DNA of 64,000 bases from Cupriavidus basilensis (GCF_008801925.2 NZ_CP062804.1:2418001-2482000); one strand, 5' to 3'; counted from the first letter of the stretch, positions 1 to 7,860 are shown. Translations and numbers: made by a program. Notes: a model not told the origin generated them from the sequence alone.

Positions 1-2
1 GG

Positions 3-542
3 CTGACGTACGGCACGCAGACGCTCGGCTTCTCCCGCAACCAGATGCTCACCATCGCGCTGATCTCATGCGCGCTGTGCGTCGTGCTGCTGCCGCTGTT
101 TGGCCTGCTGTCGGACAAGGTGGGCCGCAAGCCGGTGATCATCGGCGGCATCATCGCCGAGGCGCTGCTTGCCTTCCCGCTGTTCTGGCTGCTGGACACC
201 AAGGTGTTCTCGTTCGCCCTGCTCGGCTACCTGCTGATGATGAGCGCCTTCGCGGCCAACTACGGTCCGATCGCCACATTCCTGGCGGAGTTGTTCGGCA
301 CCAAGGTGCGTTACTCGGGCCTGTCGATCAGCTACATGCTGTCCGGGCTGCTGGGGAGCGCCGCCACGCCGATCATCACCACCGCGCTGCTGTCCGCCAC
401 GGGCCGCGGCTCCTCCGTTGCCTGGTACATGATCGGCTCCGCGCTGATTTCCGCCGCCGCGCTGTTGCTGCTGGCCGAGACGCTCGGCAGGCATGCCCCG
501 GCGGCGGCCACCGGAGTGGACGCCACCACCTCGCTGTCCTGA
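3..542 (+). CDS. MFS transporter, C-terminal part (gene begins before the window)
   Basis: The reading frame is open from base 3, so the gene starts upstream and about 179 residues are visible. It is the C-terminal half of a major facilitator carrier: about six hydrophobic segments, with the family loop motif DKVGRKP near visible residue 36. Its style (a SDKVGRKP loop followed by short hairpins) resembles the metabolite:H+ symporter (MHS) branch that imports organic acids. The stop codon is directly followed by the GTG start of the RraA-like gene, so the three genes to 2116 probably form one operon and the carrier likely imports the acid they degrade. The substrate cannot be read from the sequence. 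Confidence 0.85.
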   Translation: MTYGTQTLGFSRNQMLTIALISCALCVVLLPLFGLLSDKVGRKPVIIGGIIAEALLAFPLFWLLDTKVFSFALLGYLLMMSAFAANYGPIATFLAELFGTKVRYSGLSISYMLSGLLGSAATPIITTALLSATGRGSSVAWYMIGSALISAAALLLLAETLGRHAPAAATGVDATTSLS

Positions 543-1208
543 GTGAGCGCCATGCAAGCCAAACTTGACACGGCGCTGCTGCGCCAGCTTGAACGCGTGA
601 GCTTCCCCACGCTCGGGCATTTCCTTGAAGACGGCTTTGCCAGCCACGAGATCCGCGCGCTCGCGCCCAACGTGAAGGTCGTTGGCCGTGCCGTCACGCT
701 GCGCCTGGCCACGCCCAACGCCATCGCCGTGAACCGGGCGCTGGCCAGCCTCACGCCCGGCGATGTGCTGGTGATCGACGCCTGCGGCGACCATGCGCAT
801 GCCCCCGTTGGCGCCGTCACCGGCACCGCAGCCTTGTGCGCCGGCGCCAGGGGCATCATCGTCGACGGCGTGGTGACGGACATCCTGGAGCTGCGCGCCA
901 TGGGGATGCCGGTATTCGCGCGCGGCACCAGCGTCCTGACCACCAAGCGCATCGACGACGGCGGCAGCGCCGTCAATGAGCCGGTGATCTGCGGCGGCGT
1001 CACCGTCAACCCAGGAGACATCGTGCTGGCGGATGACAACGGCGTGCTGTTCCTCGCGCCGGATGTCGCCGCCGCCATCATCGACCAGGCGCTGGCTTCC
1101 GATGAAGCCGAGCCGGCGATCCTGGCCCGCCTGCAGGCGGGTGAGCCGACCAGTGCCGTGCTGTTCCAGGGCGCTGGACACGCGCCCGCCACGAGAGAAA
1201 CGCCATGA
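543..1208 (+). CDS. RraA-family protein (aldolase-fold, lacks the usual active-site Arg)
   Basis: This 221-residue protein belongs to the RraA / HMG aldolase / 'dimethylmenaquinone methyltransferase' fold family. Visible marks are ALTPGD-like and DGVVTD segments and the ending GDIVLADDNGVLFL. Family aldolases that split 4-hydroxy-4-methyl-2-oxoglutarate or decarboxylate oxaloacetate carry Arg-Asp in a GxxRD motif. Here the position is Thr112-Asp113, so the pyruvate-binding arginine is missing and activity may differ. The GTG at 543 abuts the upstream stop codon; an internal ATG at 552 is an alternative start. Its stop overlaps the next ATG by four bases, which implies translational coupling with the CitE-like gene. 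Confidence 0.8.
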   Translation: MSAMQAKLDTALLRQLERVSFPTLGHFLEDGFASHEIRALAPNVKVVGRAVTLRLATPNAIAVNRALASLTPGDVLVIDACGDHAHAPVGAVTGTAALCAGARGIIVDGVVTDILELRAMGMPVFARGTSVLTTKRIDDGGSAVNEPVICGGVTVNPGDIVLADDNGVLFLAPDVAAAIIDQALASDEAEPAILARLQAGEPTSAVLFQGAGHAPATRETP

Positions 1209-2116
1209 GCACCCAAGCGACAAGACGGCCGCCAGGATTGCGGCGCAGCTGGCTGTTCGTGCCCGGCCTGGACCCCGTGCGCCAGCAGGCGGCCCTGGAG
1301 AGCGGGCCGGATGTGGTGGTCGCCGACCTGGAGGAATTCACCAGCCCCGCAGACCGTCCCGCGGCGCGCGCGCGGATCGCCGCCCTGATGGGCGAATGCC
1401 GGGCGCGCGGCATTGTCGGCGCCGTGCGCGTCAACAAGCTGGATGGCGATGGGCTGGAAGACCTGCGCGGCGTGCTGCCCGGCGCGCCCGCGGCGATCCT
1501 GCTGCCGCACACCGAGTCGGGCGCGCAGATCCTGGCGCTCGACCAGCTGATCACCGGCCTTGAGCGCGAGCTTGGCTTGCCGCATGGCCACACCGAGATC
1601 GTGCCGACGCTGGAATCCGCGCGGGGCATCGTTGCCGCGCCCGCCATCCTGTCGGCCAGCCCGCGCGTCAGTGCCTGCCTGCTGGCGGCCGAAGACCTGA
1701 GCGCGGATCTCGATGCGGTGCGCGGCCCGGACGGCGTCGAGCTGCATCATGTGCGCGCGCGCTTCCTGGTGGACTGCATTGCCGCAGGCTGCGTGCCGAT
1801 CGACTGTCCGTTCAACTACCAGGATGCCACGGCGCTGGCGGAGGACCTCGCCTGGGCCAGGCGGATCGGGCTGAAGGCGAAATGCACGGTGTTCCCGCAT
1901 CAGGTCGCCGCGATACACGCCGCGCTGACGCCATCGGCGCAGCAGGTCACGCAGGCGCAAAACAGGGTTGGCAGGTATGAGGCGGTGCGCGACGGCAAGC
2001 CCGCGCAGGGCCCGCGCATCGATTCGCCGGACTACAACACGGCACGCCGCCTGCTGGCGCGCCATGCCGGGTTCGTGCAATGGGCGCAGGCCTGCGCAGG
2101 CACGGCGGCCAGCTAG
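1205..2116 (+). CDS. HpcH/HpaI aldolase family, CitE-like CoA-ester lyase
   Basis: The 303-residue product is a TIM-barrel lyase of the HpcH/HpaI/CitE family. The N-terminus RRSWLFVPGLDP and the following DVVVADLEEF strand are typical of CitE-like citryl/malyl/citramalyl-CoA lyases; VPTLESARGI and LAAEDLSADL carry the usual metal-binding Glu and Asp. Such enzymes split beta-hydroxyacyl-CoA esters to an oxo-acid or acyl-CoA product. It starts inside the stop of the RraA-like gene (ATGA overlap), so the two enzymes are made together and may act in sequence on a branched dicarboxylic acid. The exact substrate is not evident. Confidence 0.85.
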   Translation: MSTQATRRPPGLRRSWLFVPGLDPVRQQAALESGPDVVVADLEEFTSPADRPAARARIAALMGECRARGIVGAVRVNKLDGDGLEDLRGVLPGAPAAILLPHTESGAQILALDQLITGLERELGLPHGHTEIVPTLESARGIVAAPAILSASPRVSACLLAAEDLSADLDAVRGPDGVELHHVRARFLVDCIAAGCVPIDCPFNYQDATALAEDLAWARRIGLKAKCTVFPHQVAAIHAALTPSAQQVTQAQNRVGRYEAVRDGKPAQGPRIDSPDYNTARRLLARHAGFVQWAQACAGTAAS

Positions 2117-2152
2117 CGGGTTAGCGGTTTAGCCAGTCAGCGAGTTGCCCAT

Positions 2153-3184
2153 CTAGATGATGACCACCTTGTTCCTGCCGTCGGCCTTGGCCATATAGAG
2201 CGCGCGGTCCGCAAGCGCGAACCCCTCGCGAGACCCGGGCTCGACGGCGCCCTTCTTGCGCGCCAGCGAGGCGCCGATGCTCAGCGTCACGCTGCCGAAC
2301 GGCGAGCCGCGGTGCTCGATCTTCAAGCGCTCCACGCTCAGGCGCAGGTCTTCCAGCGCCGTCTCCAGCGCTGGCCGTGGCGCGCCGCACAGCAGCAGCC
2401 CGAACTCTTCCCCGCCCAGGCGCCCGGCGAGCATGCGATGCGCATCGGCAATCGATTGCAGCACCGATGCGACCTCGCGCAAGCAGGTGTCGCCCGCCGG
2501 ATGCCCGTAGGCGTCGTTGTATCGCTTGAACCAGTCGACGTCGACCATGACCGCGCCGATTTCTTCTCCGTCGGCGGTTTCATGCCATCTGCGGCGAACG
2601 CTCTCCAGCATGGCGCGCCGGTTGAACAGTTGCGTGAGCGGATCGATCGCGGTGGCAGTGCGCAGCTTCAGGTCGTTCTCTACCATGGCACGCAGGTGCC
2701 TGAAGACCTCGCACTGCGCCAGGGTGATGCGGTGCGGCGCCGAATCCATCGCGCAGAGCGCGCCGACGACCGTGCCACAGGGCCCATTGATCGGGATCGC
2801 TGCGTAGAAACGCACGAAGGGGAAGCATCTGACCAGCATGCATTCGCCAAAGCGTGGATCGGCCAGCGCGTCCTCAAGCACGAACAGGTCGCCGTGCCGC
2901 ACCACATGATCGCAAAGCGAGTGCTTGCGCGAGATAGGCGAAAGCGGCATGCCCACCGCGCCCCGATAGTGCTGGTGCTCCTCGTCGAGCAACGTAACCG
3001 CCGTCATGGCGGCACCCGTCGCATTCTTCAGGATCGCGGCGGCATGGCGAAAGCACTCGCGGATCACCTGGTCATCGTGCAGCAGCCAGTCGATGACCGA
3101 CGGCTCGGCATGCTGCCCGCTGGCGTCAATCTCGTCCGGCAGCAGCCTGCTGGCGGGGCGGTCGTATTCGGTGGCGAGGCGCAA
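2153..3184 (-). CDS. GAF-GGDEF diguanylate cyclase
   Basis: A cytoplasmic 343-residue protein with an N-terminal GAF sensor domain (about residues 35-165) and a C-terminal GGDEF domain (about 175-340). The active-site loop reads GRLGGEEFG, the GGEEF form compatible with c-di-GMP synthesis from GTP. The allosteric RxxD inhibition site usually five residues before the loop is not present. No membrane segment is visible, so it probably senses a soluble signal. An in-frame TAG lies just upstream, making TTG at 3184 the first possible start, with a weak GAAAG ribosome site; a perfect AGGAGG lies 26 bases further upstream without a start to serve. It stands alone, convergent to the CitE-like operon. 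Confidence 0.88.
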   Translation of the reverse strand: MRLATEYDRPASRLLPDEIDASGQHAEPSVIDWLLHDDQVIRECFRHAAAILKNATGAAMTAVTLLDEEHQHYRGAVGMPLSPISRKHSLCDHVVRHGDLFVLEDALADPRFGECMLVRCFPFVRFYAAIPINGPCGTVVGALCAMDSAPHRITLAQCEVFRHLRAMVENDLKLRTATAIDPLTQLFNRRAMLESVRRRWHETADGEEIGAVMVDVDWFKRYNDAYGHPAGDTCLREVASVLQSIADAHRMLAGRLGGEEFGLLLCGAPRPALETALEDLRLSVERLKIEHRGSPFGSVTLSIGASLARKKGAVEPGSREGFALADRALYMAKADGRNKVVII

Positions 3185-3256
3185 GGTCTACTTTCGAAAT
3201 CAGCGGGTGCCCCTCCTAACGGCGAGCCATCCGCAAACTTGAATGCCCTGCGCCGG

Positions 3257-3634
3257 TCAGTCCGAGCGCCCCGGCAGCATGATGGGGCCATCCTGATCGT
3301 CGCTGCCGTCCATCACCACCAGCGCATCGCCAGCCCAGAACACCTCCGCCAACGGCACGCCGGACGCCGATGCCTGGCCGATCTGCTTCCCGTCGGCGGT
3401 GTACACCCGCACATAGCCGTTCACATAGTAGAGCTTGTCCGAGCCTTGTCCCGGAAAGGCCATGGTCGGCACCCAGCTACGCCAGCTGGCCAGCTTGTAT
3501 TTCTGATAATAGAAGGCCCCGTTGGGGCTGTATGCCTTGCCGCCATAGGCCACGCCGTAATAACAATAGAGATATGCGGGGTAAGCCAGGATGGCGATTG
3601 CCGCGGCGGCAATTAGAAGAGACTTTTTCTTCAT
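3257..3634 (-). CDS. Small secreted or membrane-anchored hypothetical protein
   Basis: The 125-residue product begins MKKKSLLIAAAAIAILAYPAYLY, a short basic start followed by one hydrophobic segment that acts as a signal peptide or N-terminal anchor. The rest is polar and rich in Tyr, Gly and Ser, with no motif I recognise. A short beta-rich periplasmic domain is likely. The ribosome site is weak. It is oriented with the GGDEF gene downstream but separated by about 70 bases. No function can be assigned. Confidence 0.6.
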   Translation of the reverse strand: MKKKSLLIAAAAIAILAYPAYLYCYYGVAYGGKAYSPNGAFYYQKYKLASWRSWVPTMAFPGQGSDKLYYVNGYVRVYTADGKQIGQASASGVPLAEVFWAGDALVVMDGSDDQDGPIMLPGRSD

Positions 3635-3708
3635 GTCTTGTTAAGTGATTGCCCCGACCGAGGGATTGCCCGCACGCCAACGGGCCAACTGGCCAACGCG
3701 CCAGCGCG

Positions 3709-4074
3709 TCAACGTGCGGCCTGCCTCACCGGGACGAAGACCTCCCAGTGCTGGGTCCAGCCGCCTGCGGTACGCGGGCAGCGCACCGCTACGCTCTGGC
3801 TGGACAGCCCCTGGCTTTTCGGCGCCCATTGCACACCCAAGGCCGTGGCGCAGCGGGGCACCAGCACCTTGTTGTTCGGCTCGCCCGCTACCCAGCGGGT
3901 GCCCGCTTGCTGGTTCTGCGCAGCCACGAACGCCGCGGCAGCCTGCTGCATCTGCGCCAGATCCTGAATAGGAGGCGGATTGTACGGCACAGGCCCGCGG
4001 GCCTGTACCGCCGTGCATGCCAGCCCGAGCGCAAGCGCCGCCATGGCACTGCGCATCGGCATGCCGGGCCTCAT
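3709..4074 (-). CDS. Small exported protein with FlgA-like sequence, coupled to a LysR gene
   Basis: This 121-residue protein has a clear signal peptide ending near VQARG (about residue 26) and a short mature domain. The segment VPRCATALGVQW followed by VAVRCPRTAGGW and EVFVPVR resembles the N-terminal domain of FlgA-type P-ring chaperones, which keep two cysteines in the same arrangement (here about residues 74 and 99). It is too short to be a complete FlgA, and no flagellar gene is nearby, so this is only a likeness. Its ATG overlaps the TGA of the upstream LysR gene by four bases, so it is translated with the regulator. Function unknown. Confidence 0.6.
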   Translation of the reverse strand: MRPGMPMRSAMAALALGLACTAVQARGPVPYNPPPIQDLAQMQQAAAAFVAAQNQQAGTRWVAGEPNNKVLVPRCATALGVQWAPKSQGLSSQSVAVRCPRTAGGWTQHWEVFVPVRQAAR

Positions 4075-5069
4075 GATCGCTCCCCTTGCGCAAGCGTTGC
4101 CTTGTGCTGGCGCCGGGCGCGCGCGTGCAGGCGGCGCAGTATCACGTCAAAGGACTCCAGCTGCCGGTTGATCTCCGCCTGGCCTTGCTCCACCAGGTAG
4201 CCGCGGAAGGCGACCGCCACGCGCGGCAGGCGCACGCCCGGCAGGTTCAGTACGTACCAGTCGCGCTCGATGGGATTGCCTTGCAGCGGCAACAGCCCGA
4301 TCAGCCCGGCCTGGAATTCCAGTGTGCAGGCGTGCAGGGAGAGAAATGCAAGCCCCAACCCTGCCGACACCATCCGCTTGATCGCCGCGTTGCTGGACAG
4401 CTCGGAGCCCAGGGGCAGCCGCAGGCCGGCCTCCCTGAACAGCCGCTCCACGGTATTGCGCGTGCCGGAGCCGCGCTCGCGCACCAGCAGGTTCTCCGCC
4501 ACCAGGTCCTGCAGCGTGAGATTGCGGCGCGCCATCAAAGGATGGTCCGGCGCCGCGATGAATGCCATGGGGTGCTTGGCGAACGGCGTCGCCTGCGTGC
4601 GGATGTCCGTGGGTGGCCGGCCAATGATGGCAAGGTCGATCTCGTGCATGGCCAGCATCCGCACGATCTCCTCGCGGTTGCCCACATGGAGCTTGATCTT
4701 GACATCGGGCTGGTCCGCGGTGAATGCCACCAGCATCGAGGGCAGCAGGTACTCCGCCGTCGTGATGGCGCCGACCCGCAGCGTGCCGGCCAGGTTGCCC
4801 TTGAGCGCCGCCACCTCCTCGGTGGCTTCGCGCCACAGCCGCAGGATCTGACCGGCGTAGCCCGCCATCACCTCACCGGCGGGCGTGAGCTGCGCGCCCC
4901 GGCCCGCGCGCTGCAGCAGCGGCGCCCCAATCGCTTCCTCAAGCAGCTTGATCTGCAGCGACACCGTTGGCTGCGTGATGTGCAATTCCTCCGCCGCGCG
5001 GGAAACGCCGCCCAGGCGGGCAATGGCATCGATGGCGTTGAGCTGCCGGAAGGTGGTGGTGCGATTCAT
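4071..5069 (-). CDS. LysR-family regulator, CbbR-like
   Basis: A 332-residue LysR-type regulator: winged helix at about residues 5-65 (LNAIDAIARLGGVSRAAEEL) and a periplasmic-binding-protein-like effector domain from about 90. Segments such as HVGNREEIVRML, IDLAIIGRPP and LVRERGSGTRNTVE are very close to CbbR-type regulators, which respond to carbon-metabolism effectors. I start at the ATG whose product begins MNRTTTFRQL; an upstream in-frame ATG at 5111 lies across the candidate operator and is unlikely. It is divergent from the HAD-like gene at 5196, its probable target. Its last codon overlaps the start of a small exported protein. Confidence 0.88.
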   Translation of the reverse strand: MNRTTTFRQLNAIDAIARLGGVSRAAEELHITQPTVSLQIKLLEEAIGAPLLQRAGRGAQLTPAGEVMAGYAGQILRLWREATEEVAALKGNLAGTLRVGAITTAEYLLPSMLVAFTADQPDVKIKLHVGNREEIVRMLAMHEIDLAIIGRPPTDIRTQATPFAKHPMAFIAAPDHPLMARRNLTLQDLVAENLLVRERGSGTRNTVERLFREAGLRLPLGSELSSNAAIKRMVSAGLGLAFLSLHACTLEFQAGLIGLLPLQGNPIERDWYVLNLPGVRLPRVAVAFRGYLVEQGQAEINRQLESFDVILRRLHARARRQHKATLAQGERS

Positions 5070-5081
5070 AGTAGAAAACCT

Positions 5082-5104
5082 ATTGGTCGGTTTTATAAAC
5101 CAAT
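5082..5104. promoter_or_regulatory. Candidate LysR operator (inverted repeat)
   Basis: ATTGGT at 5082-5087 and ACCAAT at 5099-5104 form a perfect inverted repeat with an 11-base spacer, inside an AT-rich stretch between the divergent LysR (start 5069) and HAD-like (start 5196) genes. LysR regulators usually bind interrupted dyads containing T-N11-A. Its position just before the regulator start fits autorepression and activation of the divergent gene. The role is inferred from sequence only. Confidence 0.5.
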
Positions 5105-5195
5105 TTTTCAATATGAAGCGGCTACCTTATAGTGCCCTGGCCGGAAACGCAATCGCGTCCGCGTATCGAAAACGTACTGCATAGGGAGAAGAAAA

Positions 5196-5819
5196 ATGTC
5201 GCTGGAATTGCTGGTGCTCACCCTGGACGATGTACTCATCCGCGCGGACGAACTGCGCAAGTCCGGCTTCGGCGCAGCACCGCGAGAACGCGATGCCCCA
5301 CTCCACTCGCATGAGGATGCTTGCAGCGGCGCGCGTGCCGGCATGCCGGCCGGAATCCGTGCCCAGGCCATGCAGCTCATGCGCAGCGCGGAGCTGGGCG
5401 GCGCGCGGCTGGCGCTTGCCGCGCCGGTCCCATCGCGCGCGCTGCACATCCTGCTCGATAGCGCCATCGGCCCGGACTGGATGGGCCGCTTTACTGTCGT
5501 CGCCACCGCGGACGCGCTGCTGCCCCGGGAAACCGAGATCGAGCTTTACCGGCTGATCCTGCGCACCGCCGACGTGCCCGCGCACCGCGCCTTGCTGGTC
5601 GGCGCCACGCCGAGCAGCCTGCGCGCCGCGCAAGCCGTCGGCATGCACACAGCCAGTGTCCAGCCGGCGTATGACGATGCGCCGCGCCAGGCAGGGGCAT
5701 CCGCCGTGCTGTCAGGATCGCCGGATGCGCTCTGGCCGGACTTCCACGCGTTGGAGTGCATGGTGGACGGCAAGCGGCGGCCGGAGCCGCTCGCAGCAAT
5801 TTGTCTTGACTTGTCTTGA
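5196..5819 (+). CDS. HAD-like protein lacking catalytic aspartates
   Basis: The 207-residue product has the layout of a small haloacid-dehalogenase-superfamily hydrolase but with altered active-site motifs. Motif I, normally DxD(G/T)(T/V)L, reads LTLDDVLIR, so the nucleophile Asp is Thr9 while the second Asp (Asp11) is kept. The motif IV region RALLVGATPSSLRAAQAVGM follows the usual VGDSxxDxxAA pattern but has lost both acidic residues. It may be an inactive or repurposed HAD protein. A good ribosome site (GGGAGAAG) precedes the ATG. It is divergent from the CbbR-like regulator; CbbR neighbours in autotrophs include the HAD phosphatase CbbY, so an ancestral link is conceivable but unproven. 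Confidence 0.65.
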   Translation: MSLELLVLTLDDVLIRADELRKSGFGAAPRERDAPLHSHEDACSGARAGMPAGIRAQAMQLMRSAELGGARLALAAPVPSRALHILLDSAIGPDWMGRFTVVATADALLPRETEIELYRLILRTADVPAHRALLVGATPSSLRAAQAVGMHTASVQPAYDDAPRQAGASAVLSGSPDALWPDFHALECMVDGKRRPEPLAAICLDLS

Positions 5820-5917
5820 TACTTCTTGATCCAAGCTCGACCTCGCTTTCCCAACGAAAGGCGTGGCGTCTATCTTGCCGGCTTGATTGCCGTGATGAAC
5901 ACTAGCGCCTTGAATGG

Positions 5918-5940
5918 CAAAAAGGGGCACAACTGTGCCC
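5918..5940 (-). terminator. Rho-independent terminator of the RraA-family gene
   Basis: Read on the minus strand, GGGCAC-AGTT-GTGCCC forms a 6-bp stem with a 4-base loop (5925-5940), followed by C and five T residues. It lies about 80 bases past the stop of the minus-strand gene ending at 6022 and before the convergent HAD-like gene. Confidence 0.65.
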
Positions 5941-6021
5941 GCTGACTGCGCCCCCTAACTGCGACCCTATGCTGCCCCGAGCCGCTGCGGCGTACTTGCC
6001 GCCGCGCAGCGCTGCCCGCCA

Positions 6022-6663
6022 TCAAACCAGCCCGTAGCGCTGCAACGTATCTCCCAGCCCGAGCAGCTCGACCATCGTCTTGCCCTTCTCCAGCTCTTCG
6101 CGGATCTTCGCTTCCTTCAGCTCCCGGTCGGCGCTCCTGGCAATCACGCTGTCTACCTCGTTCGCATCGACCACCACCAGGCCATCGCGGTCGCCCACGA
6201 TGATGTCGCCGGGATTCACCACCACGCCGCCAAGGCACACCGGCACGTTTACGCGGCCGGGCTGATGCTTGTTGGTGCCTTTGATCGACAGCCCACGGCA
6301 GAAGACCGGGAACCCCATCTCGATGATGGCGTTGCCGTCGCGTACCGAACCGTTGACCACAAGCCCGGCAAGGCCGAGCTTCTGCGCGGCGAGCGTGAGC
6401 AGGTCGCCCCATGGGCCGGCTTCGAGATAGCCCTTGGCGTCGACCACCAGCACGTCGCCCGGCCTGGTCTTGGTCAGCGCGTAGTGAATCATCAGGTTGT
6501 CACTGGGGCGCAGGTCCACCGTCACTGCTGGCCCGGCCATGCGCAAGGTGGGGTCCAGCGGCTTGAGGCCAACGTCGACCGCGCCCTTCTGCCCTTGCGC
6601 CTCGTGAATCGTGGCCGCGCCGAGCGCCTTCAGGCGCGTGATCTGTTCCGGGGAGATGGTCAT
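6022..6663 (-). CDS. RraA-family aldolase/decarboxylase (HMG/CHA aldolase type)
   Basis: A 213-residue RraA-fold enzyme. Unlike the paralogue at 543-1208, it keeps the full active-site signature: GPWGDLL near residues 83-89, NGSVRDG with Arg108-Asp109, and GDIIVGDRDGLVVV. These match 4-hydroxy-4-methyl-2-oxoglutarate or 4-carboxy-4-hydroxy-2-oxoadipate aldolases, which cleave to pyruvate with a divalent metal and also decarboxylate oxaloacetate. The longer reading frame from 6789 begins inside an AT-rich promoter region; the ATG at 6663 follows GGAAAG and is the better start. A terminator lies downstream. It is divergent from the GntR regulator at 7083, which probably controls it. Confidence 0.85.
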   Translation of the reverse strand: MTISPEQITRLKALGAATIHEAQGQKGAVDVGLKPLDPTLRMAGPAVTVDLRPSDNLMIHYALTKTRPGDVLVVDAKGYLEAGPWGDLLTLAAQKLGLAGLVVNGSVRDGNAIIEMGFPVFCRGLSIKGTNKHQPGRVNVPVCLGGVVVNPGDIIVGDRDGLVVVDANEVDSVIARSADRELKEAKIREELEKGKTMVELLGLGDTLQRYGLV

Positions 6664-7082
6664 GGCTTTCCTTTCGTTTCCTTTGGTGTCTTGAAGTCGA
6701 GGGGCTCTTGCGGCCGCCTGCTTGTCCGCCCGCGCCTGCAGCGCGCTTGCGACCCCCTGATAATACAAAAAAAGTACAATAAAAAGCAAGAAAAGGATTT
6801 GACAAGAAAAATACAGCTAAAAAACAGAGTAACACCCCGCATTCGGCGGGGAAGAATACAAACTGAATACATAGCGCAATGAAAGGTGCGCAATACACCT
6901 CATCCAGGCAACGGGCATTCCCGCCCGCCACCCTCAGGGCCGTTTTCCGGGGCCGACACGTGGTCTGATACGATTGCCGCCGCGCATGGTGTGCACGCTT
7001 GCGCGCAATTTGCATCCCAGTCGCGCCGAGGACATCGCGCGCCGCCCGGCATGGGCACGCCCCGGAAAGAACAAAGCCAGCT
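6664..7082. promoter_or_regulatory. Divergent control region between aldolase and GntR genes
   Basis: This 419-base gene-free stretch contains an unusually AT-rich core (about 6760-6880) in a GC-rich genome. Several TACAA-type boxes occur: AATACAA (6762), GTACAA (6774), AATACAA (6855) and AATACAT (6866). A 6-bp hairpin CCCCGC-ATTCG-GCGGGG lies at 6835-6851. FCD-type GntR regulators often bind short TTGTA/TACAA dyads, so these boxes are candidate operators for the GntR gene product. The exact promoters are not clear. Confidence 0.45.
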
Positions 7083-7796
7083 ATGAAAAAAGGAAGCGAA
7101 CAGACTTACGAGCAGCTGAAAAAGCGCATCGTGGCGGGTCACTACACCGCGGGCACGCAGCTGAAGGAAGAGCACATCGCCGAGGAAATGGGCGTCAGCA
7201 GGACGCCCGTGCGGGCCGCGCTCAAGCGCCTGATCGACGACGGGCTGGCCGTGGCGCAGACCGGCCGCGGCGTGTTTGTCGCGGGCTGGACGCGCTGGGA
7301 CATCGAGGAGATGTTCAGCCTGCGCGCGCTGCTGGAGCCGTACGCGGCCAGGCTTGCCGCCGAGCGGGCGGATGCGCAGACCATCACCGCGCTCAAGGCT
7401 TGCAACGCACGCATGGCCGCCGTGATCGAAGCCGGCGCCAAAGGGGATGACGCCATCGCGGAAATACAGGCGGCGAACAGCGCCTTTCACCGCCTGCTGC
7501 TGGAGGCATCCGGCTCCAACCGCCTGAAGTCCATGCTGGAGACGATGATCGACATGCCGGTCATCGTCCGCTCGTTCTTCCTCTATGAACTCGATGACCT
7601 CAGGCGCAGCCTGCATCATCACCAGGACATCGTGCTGGCGATGGAGCTGCACAACGGCGAGCTGGCCGCGCAGCTTATGTCGGTCCACCTCCATATCTCC
7701 AACCAGCGCTTCATGAGCCGCCGCCTGGACTCGGCGCCGGCGGGGTTGCCGCACGATGCCGACGCCGGCGACGAAGCCGCCGACAAAACAAATTGA
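7083..7796 (+). CDS. GntR-family (FadR/FCD) transcriptional regulator
   Basis: A 237-residue regulator. The N-terminal winged helix (about residues 5-70) contains EEHIAEEMGVSRTPVRAALKRL, the standard GntR recognition region, and the rest is a helical FCD effector domain with His-rich helices (SAFHRLLLEASG, HHHQDI) that usually hold a metal and an organic acid. The ATG at 7083 (MKKGSEQTYEQ) follows GGAAAG; the longer in-frame extension from 6999 has no family similarity. It is divergent from the RraA-family aldolase and sits ahead of the dehydrogenase and Bug receptor genes, so it likely governs both sides in response to their substrate. Confidence 0.88.
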   Translation: MKKGSEQTYEQLKKRIVAGHYTAGTQLKEEHIAEEMGVSRTPVRAALKRLIDDGLAVAQTGRGVFVAGWTRWDIEEMFSLRALLEPYAARLAAERADAQTITALKACNARMAAVIEAGAKGDDAIAEIQAANSAFHRLLLEASGSNRLKSMLETMIDMPVIVRSFFLYELDDLRRSLHHHQDIVLAMELHNGELAAQLMSVHLHISNQRFMSRRLDSAPAGLPHDADAGDEAADKTN

Positions 7797-7852
7797 GTAC
7801 AAATCCGGCGCGACCCTGCAAAAAAAGTCGTCAGATGCGCCGAAAAATTAGA

Positions 7853-7860
7853 GGTATACC
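7853..7860. promoter_or_regulatory. GGTATACC palindrome upstream of the dehydrogenase
   Basis: A perfect 8-bp palindrome GGTATACC lies 75 bases before the dehydrogenase start, in the gap after the GntR gene. A GTACAAA box is at 7797-7803 and an ATGTACTC at about 7901. Short palindromes of this kind resemble GntR/FadR half-site pairs. Function is inferred. Confidence 0.35.

Noticed and set aside
332..2080. 582-codon minus-strand open frame opposite the RraA/CitE operon
   Set aside because: Covers three genes with clear family membership on the other strand; no recognisable protein.
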